The notes beneath the pieces are model-generated. The model was not told the origin of the DNA, did no database searches, and saw only the letters and a list, made by a program, of their open reading frames with translations. Below are positions 14,215 through 20,792 of a DNA stretch of 26,938 bases, piece by piece. Each line of letters begins with the position of its first letter. The stretch's first letter is position 1. A program made the position numbers and the translations under genes. This DNA comes from BS750m-G62 sp046483505 (lineage in GTDB: Bacteria; Planctomycetota; Phycisphaerae; FEN-1346), in contig JAWODB010000182.1 in the NCBI GenBank assembly GCA_046483505.1, positions 1 through 26,938 of the forward strand, in the 5' to 3' direction.

Positions 14215-15897
14215 ATGTCCGATCCCCTGCGTGTCGTCATCGTGGGCGGCGTGGCCGCCGGCCCGAAGGTCGCCTCCAAGGTCATCCGCCTGTGCCCGGA
14301 CGCCGACGTCACCATCGTGGAGAAGGGCGAGTTCCTCTCCTACGCCGGCTGCGGCCTGCCGTACTACGTCTCCGGCGTGGTCAAGGAGCAGAAGGAACTG
14401 ATGTGCACGCCCATCGGCGTGGTGCGCGACCCCGTTTTCTTCCAGAACGTCAAGAACGTCCGGATCCTCAGCCGGACTGAGGCCATCGCCATGGACCCCG
14501 AGATGAACCGCGTGCAGGTCCGCGACCTGACCGACGGCGTGGACAGGTGGCTGGCGTATGACAAACTCGTCCTCGCCACCGGCGCGACGCCCGTCGTGCC
14601 GCCCATCCCCGGCGTGGACCTGGAGGGCGTCTTCCGCCTCCACGGCGTGCATGACGCGGAGGGCATCCGCCGCGCCATGGCCAACCAGAAGGCCCGCGAC
14701 GTGACGATCGTCGGCGGCGGGCTCATCGGCGTCGAGGCCACCGAGGCCCTCGCCGAACACGGCTGTCGCGTCACCATCGTCGAGATGCTGCCGCAGATTC
14801 TGAATATGCTCGATTGGGAGGTGGCCCGCCTCGTCGAGCGGCACCTGGAGACCCATGGCGTCAAGGTCCGCACGGGGACGAAGGTGACGGCCATCGAGGG
14901 CGACGGACGCGTCGAGCGCGTCGTGACCGATGACGGGACGTGGCCGGCCGACATGGTCATCCTGGCCATCGGCGTCCGCCCGAACGTGGCCCTGGCCAAG
15001 GAGGCGGGCCTGGAGATCGGCGAGACGGGCGGCATCGCCGTCAACGACCACATGCAGACCTCGGACCCGGACATCTACGCCGCCGGCGACTGCGTCCAGA
15101 TGCACGACCTCCTGACGGGCAAGCCGGCGTACGTGCCCCTCGGCTCGACGGCCAACAAGCAGGGCCGCGTGGCGGCCGTCAACCTCTGCGGCGGCGACGA
15201 GCCGTTCCCCGGCATCGTCGGCAGCACCGTGTGCAAGGTCTTCGACTACTGCGTGGCCCGGACGGGCCTGACCGAGAAGAAGGCCCGCGACGAAGGGTAC
15301 GATGTGGTCACGGCCCTGGCGCCGGCGCCGGACAAGGCCCACTTCATGCCGGAGGCCAAGCCGCTGTTCCTCAAACTCGTGGTCGATGCTGCGACCCGCC
15401 GCCTCCTCGGCGCCCAGGCCACCGGCCCGGGCGACGGGTCGAAGCGGATCGACGTGGCCGCCATGGCCATCACGGCCGGCATGACCGTGGATCAACTCGC
15501 CAACGCCGACCTCTCGTACGCCCCGCCGTTCGCCCCCGCCATGGACAACATCATCACGGCCGCCAACGTCGCCCGGAACAAACTCGACGGGCACATGGTC
15601 GGCGTCGCGCCGATGGACGTGAAACGGATGCTCGACGAGAGCGAAGACTTCTTCTTCCTCGACGTTCGCAGCCCCGGCGAGTACGAACAAGTCCGCCTGC
15701 CCGGCGCCACGCTCATCCCGCTGGGGGCGCTGCGCGGCCGCCTGGACGAGGTGCCGACGGACAAGCCGATCGTCACCTTCTGCAAGATCTCGCTGCGCGG
15801 GTACGAGGCTGCCCTCATCCTCCGGGCGAACGGCTTCCGCGACGTCCGCGTCATGGACGGCGGCATCGCCATGTGGGCGTACGAGACAATCAAGTAA
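14215..15897 (+). CDS. CoA-disulfide reductase-like FAD oxidoreductase fused to a rhodanese domain
   Basis: The 560-residue protein starts at the ATG at 14215, behind AAAGGAG. Residues 1-450 form a pyridine-nucleotide-disulfide oxidoreductase: FAD loop VVIVGGVAAG, single active cysteine Cys46 in SYAGCGLPYY, NAD(P)H loop VTIVGGGLIGVEA, and DIYAAGDC. Residues about 460-560 are a rhodanese domain whose active-site cysteine is Cys523 in TFCKISLRGYEAA. This fusion matches CoADR-RHD enzymes and NADH-dependent persulfide reductases (Npsr) that reduce CoA-persulfide and polysulfide. It is the clearest indication that the operon handles sulfane sulfur or CoA-thiols, although the exact substrate is unproven. 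Confidence 0.9.
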   Translation: MSDPLRVVIVGGVAAGPKVASKVIRLCPDADVTIVEKGEFLSYAGCGLPYYVSGVVKEQKELMCTPIGVVRDPVFFQNVKNVRILSRTEAIAMDPEMNRVQVRDLTDGVDRWLAYDKLVLATGATPVVPPIPGVDLEGVFRLHGVHDAEGIRRAMANQKARDVTIVGGGLIGVEATEALAEHGCRVTIVEMLPQILNMLDWEVARLVERHLETHGVKVRTGTKVTAIEGDGRVERVVTDDGTWPADMVILAIGVRPNVALAKEAGLEIGETGGIAVNDHMQTSDPDIYAAGDCVQMHDLLTGKPAYVPLGSTANKQGRVAAVNLCGGDEPFPGIVGSTVCKVFDYCVARTGLTEKKARDEGYDVVTALAPAPDKAHFMPEAKPLFLKLVVDAATRRLLGAQATGPGDGSKRIDVAAMAITAGMTVDQLANADLSYAPPFAPAMDNIITAANVARNKLDGHMVGVAPMDVKRMLDESEDFFFLDVRSPGEYEQVRLPGATLIPLGALRGRLDEVPTDKPIVTFCKISLRGYEAALILRANGFRDVRVMDGGIAMWAYETIK

Positions 15898-15938
15898 GCC
15901 GCTTGGCAGATTGCCGCATGGTACGAAGGGGGAAGCAC

Positions 15939-16181
15939 ATGGCACACGAGCCTGAGCCCGTGGGGACGTTGCCGCCCAAGGTAAGATGCCTCGCGACCCT
16001 GGGGTGCGCGTTGGCAGTCCGCCGCGAAGACGAGATTCCCGTGTGCACCAACGCCTGCCTCAAGGCTGGCGCAACGCCTGACGAGATCATGGAAGTGCTG
16101 CGCTTGGCTACCGTCACGGCTGAATGTCCGGGAGATAGATACCGTGCAATCATCCAGCAGGAGATCGACAACTTGGGTTGA
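15939..16181 (+). CDS. Short Cys-rich carboxymuconolactone-decarboxylase (CMD)-family-like protein
   Basis: The 80-residue protein starts at the ATG at 15939, behind GAAGGGGGAA, and is the last gene of the operon. LKAGATPDEIMEVLRLATV matches the C-terminal helix of the CMD/AhpD fold. The helix preceding it, where AhpD-type proteins carry a CxxC thiol pair, reads PVCTNACLKAG, with Cys35 and Cys39 spaced CxxxC. Cys17, Cys22 and Cys62 bring the total to five. Family members are usually 100-130 residues, so this one is minimal. A thiol-redox role alongside OsmC and the persulfide reductase-like enzyme is plausible. True decarboxylase activity is unlikely. Confidence 0.7.
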   Translation: MAHEPEPVGTLPPKVRCLATLGCALAVRREDEIPVCTNACLKAGATPDEIMEVLRLATVTAECPGDRYRAIIQQEIDNLG

Positions 16182-16456
16182 TTGCAGACCGCGGTTCGCG
16201 GGCACCGCATCGTGCTGGCAGTGCCAGAGTGCTCCCTGAGCGGGGCTGAGCCGGCCCCCAGCGTGGACGTCTACAAGATGGGTATCACCCCCAAGCCGGT
16301 CATGGGAGGTTCTGGCGCGGTCCGCCGGCCGCCGAGCAAACGGGTAACGGGTAGGGGCGTGGAACCCTGGTTCGGGCCCGCTGAAAGCGCGCTGAAGGGC
16401 GGCGCGCTGCTTCACATAACTCTTTGTTTCCACTAACGTTACGCGAAATCGGCCGA
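16182..16456 (+). other. Non-coding interval after the redox operon
   Basis: No credible gene was found in this 275-nt interval. Two small perfect hairpins lie just after the last operon gene: CCGCG-gtt-CGCGG (16189-16201) and CTGGC-agt-GCCAG (16215-16227). Neither has a U tract, so termination is possible but unproven. A tandem AACGGGTAACGGGTA stretch lies near 16340. The interval ends at the tRNA fragment, and the sequence just before that (about 16415-16456) is A/T-richer than its surroundings, as is common at element ends. Confidence 0.35.
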
Positions 16457-16504
16457 GGTTTCCTAAACCGCAGGTCGGGTGTCCGAGTCACCCCGGGCGC
16501 ACCA
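16457..16504 (+). other. 3' fragment of a tRNA-Arg(CCT) gene, probable integration scar
   Basis: The 48 nt read as the 3' half of a tRNA: part of the anticodon stem GGT, loop TTCCTAA with anticodon CCT, stem ACCGC, and variable loop AGGTC. A perfect 5-bp T stem (GGGTG/CACCC) follows, then the 3' acceptor strand CGGGCGC, discriminator A and encoded CCA. The matching 5' acceptor (GCGCCCG) and D arm are absent upstream, and anticodon-stem position 28 cannot pair. The T loop is TCCGAGT, lacking the invariant second T. It is therefore not functional. Such 3' tRNA remnants are the usual product of tyrosine-integrase insertion, because one attachment site keeps only the core. The intact tRNA would lie outside the window. 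Confidence 0.7.
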
Positions 16505-16536
16505 CTGTAAGCCTTTCGGTAGCAACGACTTAGGCA

Positions 16537-16900
16537 GTGCTACTTTCGCGGCCTTCGTGCGATACCCCCCCGGTTTTGGCCGGAGTGGGTCAGTCGGGTC
16601 GCCGTCCAGGTCAGCGCTGGGACGGTGACAGTTGGGAAACCGTCGTCGAGGACGACTTCACCCTCGACGCCAACGGCTTCGCCGCCTCCCAACCCCGCCA
16701 CGACCCCGCCGGCAACCTCACCTACGACGGCCGCCGGACGTTCACCTACGACGCCTGGAACCGCCTCACCCACGTCCGCATCGACGACGGCGACGGGGCC
16801 CTTGACTCCGGCGACACCCTCGTGGCCACCTTCGCCTACGACGGCCACGGCCGGCGGGCCTCGAAAAAGGTTGACAACGCCGCCGATTGGGATAGTACTC
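16537..16900 (+). pseudogene. RHS/YD-repeat protein fragment, upstream piece
   Basis: From about 16600 the frame carries YD-repeat sequence: NLTYDGRRTFTYDAWNRLTHV and VATFAYDGHGRRASKKV. The N-terminal bulk of an RHS protein (usually over 1,000 residues) is missing. Similarity simply begins about 100 nt after the tRNA fragment, and the preceding frame from 16537 is not RHS-like. At 16900 the gene is cut by the inserted element at 16901-17060 and resumes beyond it in another reading frame. The piece is a decayed remnant of the RHS gene whose tip is annotated at 17096-18271. Confidence 0.75.
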
Positions 16901-17060
16901 AGAGCCTCTCCGGATACCCGCTCGTCGGCCCGAGGCCGAGCGAGGCGGCCGCAGGCAAGGAGGGCGAAGCAGGCGGCCCGTCTCTGGGCCGGCGATGCAG
17001 CCCGACGCCGCATCCGGACGCCGCAGCCGGCCGAAGCCAGACGGGTATCCGGATAGGCTC
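16901..17060 (+). mobile_element. 160-bp insertion with 20-bp terminal inverted repeats inside the RHS gene
   Basis: The ends AGAGCCTCTCCGGATACCCG (16901-16920) and its reverse complement at 17042-17061 agree at 19 of 20 positions. Removing 160 bp restores the RHS frame exactly (agt act ctc cac tac tac, giving S-T-L-H-Y-Y), while its presence shifts the frame by +1. No transposase fits inside. The interior is GC-rich and only weakly self-complementary. A target-site duplication is at most 2-3 nt and cannot be separated from chance. It resembles a MITE or palindromic intragenic repeat. Its family was not recognised. Confidence 0.7.
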
Positions 17061-17095
17061 TCCACTACTACGACACCTCCTGGCGGCGGATCGAA

Positions 17096-18271
17096 ATGCG
17101 CGACGGCACCGACCAGGTCCTGAAGCAATACGTCTACGGCACGCGGTACGTCGACAACCCCGTCCAGATCGGCGTGAACCAGGCCCCCACGGCCGACCCC
17201 GATTTCGACCCCCAGGACGAGGACCACGACCCCGCCTGGTATTGGCCCATCCAGGACGCCAACTTCAACGTCGTCGGTCTCGTGGACTCCGCCGGCGACC
17301 TCGTCGAACGGTACGAATACACGCCGTACGGCCAGCGAAGCGTGTTCGTGCCGTCGGGCTCGAACGACGAGGCCACCAGTGCCCCGCTGTACGAGTCACA
17401 GCGGGTGGAGGACTCCGGCACTCCCCAGGCGTGGAGCCTGTGCGACATTGGGCATCAGGGGCTGTTCCTCGACAAGGAAATCGGCCTGTACGATAACCGC
17501 CGCCGCGTCCTCCATCCCCGATTCGGCCGCTTCATGCAACGCGATCCCATTGGGTATGAGGATGGGATGAACACGTACGCCTACGCTCACTGTAGCCCGT
17601 TGAGCGTATCCGATGTATCTGGCCTGAGGGGAGTGCACCTGACGTTTCAAGTTAAGCGACTCCGAGTCGCAGAAGGCAACAAGCCAGTGCTCATGGCCGC
17701 CCGGATTAGCGAGATAGATGATCGGTTGGAGAAGATCCTGAAGCCATGCTTTGAGAATCTCGTGTGCGACACTGTTGCGTTCGCATGCCATGAGGTCTCG
17801 GAGTTCCGCAACACGCCCGGCTTCACGTACGATGACCATACTCTTTTCGGGAATGCGCCCAATGTAGACCTGTGGGGCGGGTTGGTGTTCAATCCGCTGG
17901 CCTGGATCACGGTTGGCCCGCGTGATCTGTACGTCCTGGCTACCCGGAAGGTCACAGGCTACACGCAGCGTGTTGTTATCCGCACCACGGGGCCCGTTGG
18001 AATTACGCCAAAGCGTTATACCTCGTATGTTAATGCGGCCTTACTTGAAGCACAGCATAAAGGCACATCTGCCCACCTTAGGTCGCCGGTAGCTCAAGCC
18101 TACGCAAATGTCATTGTTCATGAAGCCATCTTTCTTGGCCTCCTCGGACGGTCTGACAAGTCTTATGCTACTCGCGGCTCGCTCGAATCGCCCCATGCGA
18201 CCACGGTCGGCGGCGTCCCGATAACGGAGAAGGAATGCGAGGAGATCCGAAATGCACTCGACGTCAGATAG
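17096..18271 (+). CDS. RHS repeat-associated core tip with variable C-terminal domain
   Basis: The 391-residue frame begins within RHS sequence just after the inserted element (the earlier HYYDTSWRRIE is in frame upstream). About residues 1-180 are the end of the RHS shell: VVGLVDSAGDLVERYEYTPYGQR, YDNRRRVLHPRFGRFMQRDPIGY and NTYAYAHCSP. After SDVSGLRG the sequence changes to about 205 residues with no family resemblance and lower GC, as expected of a polymorphic RHS C-terminal toxin domain. A HEAIFL segment (His342, Glu343) resembles half of a zincin motif, but the second histidine is missing. The 3' end overlaps the next start by 20 nt. With the N-terminal shell gone, the protein is unlikely to be exported, so it may be silent cargo. 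Confidence 0.7.
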   Translation: MRDGTDQVLKQYVYGTRYVDNPVQIGVNQAPTADPDFDPQDEDHDPAWYWPIQDANFNVVGLVDSAGDLVERYEYTPYGQRSVFVPSGSNDEATSAPLYESQRVEDSGTPQAWSLCDIGHQGLFLDKEIGLYDNRRRVLHPRFGRFMQRDPIGYEDGMNTYAYAHCSPLSVSDVSGLRGVHLTFQVKRLRVAEGNKPVLMAARISEIDDRLEKILKPCFENLVCDTVAFACHEVSEFRNTPGFTYDDHTLFGNAPNVDLWGGLVFNPLAWITVGPRDLYVLATRKVTGYTQRVVIRTTGPVGITPKRYTSYVNAALLEAQHKGTSAHLRSPVAQAYANVIVHEAIFLGLLGRSDKSYATRGSLESPHATTVGGVPITEKECEEIRNALDVR

Positions 18272-18782
18272 GGGCAGTGGCGGTTGGGAACCGCAGTCCG
18301 GATCTGCCTCTGGCGAGATCGGGCCGCGTCGTTCCAGCCGAGGATGGATCCTCTTGACCATCGTGGGCTTGATCATCGCGTACCTGCTCAGTTTTCATTT
18401 GGTGGTAGGGCCCGTCCTTGGAACCAAGGTGCTCGTCCTTCCTGGAGAGCACGTGCCGGACGACGCGGGCTATGTACTGAAGGACGGCCAGTTTCTCTCC
18501 TATAACAGGGAATGGTTGTATGCATCCAGCACGCCTTCCCTTAACATCATCGCGTACTATGTATACTATCCTGTGCACAAGGTGCTTGAAGCCACTGAAC
18601 GGGCGGTCTTTGTCAAGAATATCGACAACTTGCTTCAGGAGACCCCCGAACATCGTTGGCCGGGGCGTTGGCGAGATGTGCCGAAGGAGCCCCGCCCCGG
18701 CGGGTCCGGCAATTCGTCCCGGCCTCCGACTGGCCGAGGAACGGGAGCGAAAAACGGTATTGTGTCCCCAGATAACAGATGA
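18252..18782 (+). CDS. Small single-pass membrane protein, candidate cognate immunity protein; 3' end altered
   Basis: The 176-residue protein starts within the 3' end of the RHS tip (20-nt overlap), with a strong GAGGAG 7 nt upstream. Residues 1-30 are polar, 32-54 form a transmembrane helix, and the rest is probably outside the cytosol (RGWILLTIVGLIIAYLLSF then a soluble region). I do not recognise the family. Translational coupling to a polymorphic RHS C-terminus is the layout typical of immunity genes, which is inference. The last residues (AKNGIVSPDNR) are read from the repeat at 18750-18775, so the original C-terminus was replaced by that element. Confidence 0.6.
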   Translation: MHSTSDRGSGGWEPQSGSASGEIGPRRSSRGWILLTIVGLIIAYLLSFHLVVGPVLGTKVLVLPGEHVPDDAGYVLKDGQFLSYNREWLYASSTPSLNIIAYYVYYPVHKVLEATERAVFVKNIDNLLQETPEHRWPGRWRDVPKEPRPGGSGNSSRPPTGRGTGAKNGIVSPDNR

Positions 18783-18975
18783 GATATGAGCGGAATTCTG
18801 GGGACAGCGGAATTCTGGGAATTCTGTGGGAATTCTGGGGACGGAATTCTGGGGACGCAATACAGTTTTTCGTTCGTGCGGCGGCTGGAGCGCCCAATGA
18901 ATCGGCGGCTCGTGTTCGACGCGCCCGGCAAGGCGAGGAAGGGGGAGAGAAAATGGTACTGTGTCCCCAGATAAC
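18750..18975 (+). repeat. REP/RAYT-like repeat cluster (nonautonomous element)
   Basis: Two direct copies of a 26-nt sequence, AAAAyGGTAyTGTGTCCCC plus AGATAAC (18751-18776 and 18950-18975), match at 24 of 26 positions and bound the cluster. A third, inverted copy is at 18844-18870. Between the first and the inverted copy, GAATTCTG recurs five times in 60 bp (starting at 18793, 18810, 18819, 18830 and 18844), mostly as GGAATTCTGGGGAC. From general knowledge, GGGGACAGTA-type repeats of this kind flank REP-associated tyrosine (IS200-like) transposase genes. The cluster lies between two unrelated genes and rewrites the end of the first. Confidence 0.65.
18897..18974 (+). pseudogene. Possible internally deleted RAYT transposase remnant
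   Basis: Inside the repeat cluster a 25-codon frame reads MNRRLVFDAPGKARKG and ends KWYCVPR. The first part resembles the start of IS200-like REP-associated transposases (basic-Arg-Leu-x-hydrophobic-Asp-x-Pro-Gly). The final residues are encoded by the right-hand repeat copy. The catalytic HUH and Tyr regions are absent. This would fit a nonautonomous element made by internal deletion of a RAYT gene. The match is short, so confidence is low. Confidence 0.3.
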
Positions 18976-19015
18976 TAAACCTGTACTATAGGCTTAAACT
19001 GGACTGCCCGCACAC

Positions 19016-19034
19016 CGCGTTTGATTTTAACGCG
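19016..19034 (+). other. Hairpin between the repeat cluster and the pseudopilin-like gene
   Basis: CGCGTT and AACGCG flank a T-rich 7-nt loop in a perfect 6-bp stem. It lies in the 160-nt gap (18976-19135) that otherwise contains only the GGGGAG ribosome-binding site before 19136. No convincing promoter was found there. Function is unknown. Confidence 0.3.
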
Positions 19035-19135
19035 CGCATGGAAGCCCTCGGGATTATCGATGATAAAGTGCCGGGGAAATGCTGCACCGTGAAGTGCGAT
19101 ATAGCACATTGGGTGTATATGGGGAGATTGGACAG

Positions 19136-19783
19136 ATGAGCGGGAAGAGTCGTTTGTTCCGGGCCCTGCCGCGTTTTGTGTTTTTGGGTGTCGCGGCATG
19201 CGCCATCGGCATGGGCGCGCTGTACATTCTACGTGTCCGACGAGCCAACATGACCCGCCACACCCAGATATGGCTGCGGCAGTTACAGGAGGCTACAGTG
19301 CTCGCAGGATTTACAGCAGACCCTGTCCTCTCCTTCCCAAAGGGCAATTTCGCTGATTTCATGAAGTGGTGGTCAAACACATCCTATACAACACTTTTTT
19401 ACCATGGTGATTTGAACGCAGATGAATTGCTGAGATTGCACAGAGACCGCTGGGGGCGGAGCCCGGTCTATCGTTTCCCGCCGGAGGACAAGGATCTCAT
19501 CTTTGAACTGTACAGCAAAGGCCCCAACGGGCGGGACGAGAGGCGGGGTGGCGACGATATCGACGGGAGCCCCACGTTCGCAGAGAATTCCTATCTCTTC
19601 GTCAACGGCGTCACGGACGGGGAGTGGATCCACAAGCATATCGGCCAGTTGCAGATGCTGCCGGGCGGTAAGATCCCCGGCGCGCCGCCGGCGAGGCTTG
19701 AGCGAAGCGGGGAGGATGCACCTGCGGGTGCAAACCCTGAGCCGGAGGCGGTGAGCCGCGGAATCGACTTGCATGATGGTTAA
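19136..19783 (+). CDS. Membrane-anchored protein with type II secretion pseudopilin-like C-terminal motif
   Basis: The 215-residue protein starts at the ATG at 19136, behind GGGGAGATTGGACAG. Residues 13-33 form one transmembrane helix following a basic N-terminus. The remainder is likely extracytoplasmic. Near residues 122-143, FELYSKGPNGRDE and GGDDID resemble the calcium-binding end of type II secretion G-type pseudopilins, which is common in planctomycetal proteins, but no prepilin peptidase cleavage site is evident. The C-terminal segment ARLERSGEDAPAGANPEPEA is encoded by a stretch holding a perfect hairpin (19717-19732) and may be an added repeat. The gene has lower GC than its surroundings. 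Function unknown. Confidence 0.55.
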   Translation: MSGKSRLFRALPRFVFLGVAACAIGMGALYILRVRRANMTRHTQIWLRQLQEATVLAGFTADPVLSFPKGNFADFMKWWSNTSYTTLFYHGDLNADELLRLHRDRWGRSPVYRFPPEDKDLIFELYSKGPNGRDERRGGDDIDGSPTFAENSYLFVNGVTDGEWIHKHIGQLQMLPGGKIPGAPPARLERSGEDAPAGANPEPEAVSRGIDLHDG

Positions 19784-19934
19784 GGCCCTTTGGTTCCCGG
19801 GGCTTCCTCGCAGCATACGCAGGGGATGGAGCGGATGCGTGTCGTGGCGCGTCAGAAGCCGGTATGCCACGTACAAGAGTTCTTTGCCAGTCGGCTCACA
19901 TGAGGACGGAAGCCCTTGCCAAAGGAACGAACCC

Positions 19935-20792
19935 ATGAAAGCCACCTGTCTTCATCCCACGTTCCGCCGCGCAGCCGTCGGCGTCCTCCTGGCCGCGGCC
20001 GTTCTCGCAAGCGCCGGCGCGGTCCTCGCCGGTCCGCCGAGCGCCGACCCGCCCACCGACGCCGAACACGAAGCGGCCGTGGCGTGGTGCCGCATCCGAA
20101 CCCTCCGGCAAGAGATCGGCCTGACCAGCCACAACCTCGCCGCCATGGCCTGCACGCAAGGACAGGCCGAGACGGCCCTTTCGTCCCTCGTCTCCTGGTA
20201 CAACACGAACCGCGAGGCCCTCGCCGCCCGCCGCGCGGCACTTGCCCGCGCCCGCCGTGAACTCGGCGACGCCCTGCAAACCATCCACATCGGCCCCCGC
20301 GACGAATCCCTCATCGCCCGCGTCCCGTCCCTGAGGTCCGCCGTCGCCGACGCCCGCGCGAGCCTCAACAGCCTCCTCGACTCGGCGGCCACGGCCGCGT
20401 GCTCAGAACTCTCCTCGGAGCAGCGCACCATCCGCACCGCCCTGGCTGCCGACCCCGACTCCCTTTCTCTGTCGCAGCAGGCCCTGCTCGAGACCGCCGC
20501 CGCCAGCGCCCGCACCCACATGGAAGGCGTCCTCGCCGCCTCGCATTCGGTCCTGCCTCACCGTTGCCCGCGGGCACGTGTTCGTCTCGATGACCGACGG
20601 CAATTTGATGTGCCTCGAAGGCCTCCGGTCCCGCAGCGCACACGACACGTCGCCGGACTGACGTGCTGGACCGGCTGGTGGTGGCGATGTACGCCCGCGG
20701 CCTCTCCACGCGCGACATCGAGGTCCTCTTGGGCGGGATCGACGACGGCGACGGGCAGTCGCTGCTCGGCCGCAGCAGCGTCAGCCGGGTAA
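19935..20792 (+). CDS. Secreted helical protein of unknown function, 3' end replaced
   Basis: It starts at the ATG at 19935, with AAAGGAACG upstream. Residues 1-35 form a signal peptide (RRAAVGVLLAAAVLASAGAVLA). The mature part to about residue 205 is Ala/Arg-rich and strongly helical, for example ALAARRAALARARRELGDAL, suggesting a coiled coil. From about 20550 the frame becomes Arg/Pro-rich and low-complexity. There it is only an out-of-frame reading of the PQQ-propeller remnant (20554-20661) and the transposase remnant (20639-20876). The genuine gene therefore lost its 3' end, and only about 205 residues are authentic. I do not recognise the family. Confidence 0.55.
   Translation: MKATCLHPTFRRAAVGVLLAAAVLASAGAVLAGPPSADPPTDAEHEAAVAWCRIRTLRQEIGLTSHNLAAMACTQGQAETALSSLVSWYNTNREALAARRAALARARRELGDALQTIHIGPRDESLIARVPSLRSAVADARASLNSLLDSAATAACSELSSEQRTIRTALAADPDSLSLSQQALLETAAASARTHMEGVLAASHSVLPHRCPRARVRLDDRRQFDVPRRPPVPQRTRHVAGLTCWTGWWWRCTPAASPRATSRSSWAGSTTATGSRCSAAAASAG
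20554..20661 (+). pseudogene. PQQ-like beta-propeller protein, C-terminal remnant
   Basis: In the frame +1 relative to the preceding gene, LTVARGHVFVSMTDGNLMCLEG runs to a TGA at 20659-20661. The G-x-V-F-V-S-x-x-D-G-x-L-x-C-L pattern is a single PQQ-like or BamB-type propeller blade. Such blades end many planctomycetal secreted proteins. The rest of the propeller is absent, so this is the tail of a lost gene joined to the helical protein at 19935. Confidence 0.5.

Noticed and set aside
16182..16436. 84-codon open frame after the redox operon
   Set aside because: No usable ribosome-binding site, no domain, composition unlike neighbouring genes, and it overlaps hairpins after the operon.
16430..16504. 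Complete tRNA, or a tRNA interrupted by a group I intron
   Set aside because: The anticodon loop is continuous, and no GCGCCCG acceptor strand or D arm is present upstream, so only a 3' fragment remains.
18110..18140. Zincin-type metallopeptidase active site (HEAIF) in the RHS tip domain
   Set aside because: The second histidine of HExxH is absent, so catalysis is unsupported and the motif may be chance.
18790..18852. Cloning or vector artefact suggested by five EcoRI sites
   Set aside because: The GAATTC sites are part of a longer repeated GGAATTCTGGGGAC unit linked to flanking direct and inverted repeats, which is typical of natural REP-type sequence.
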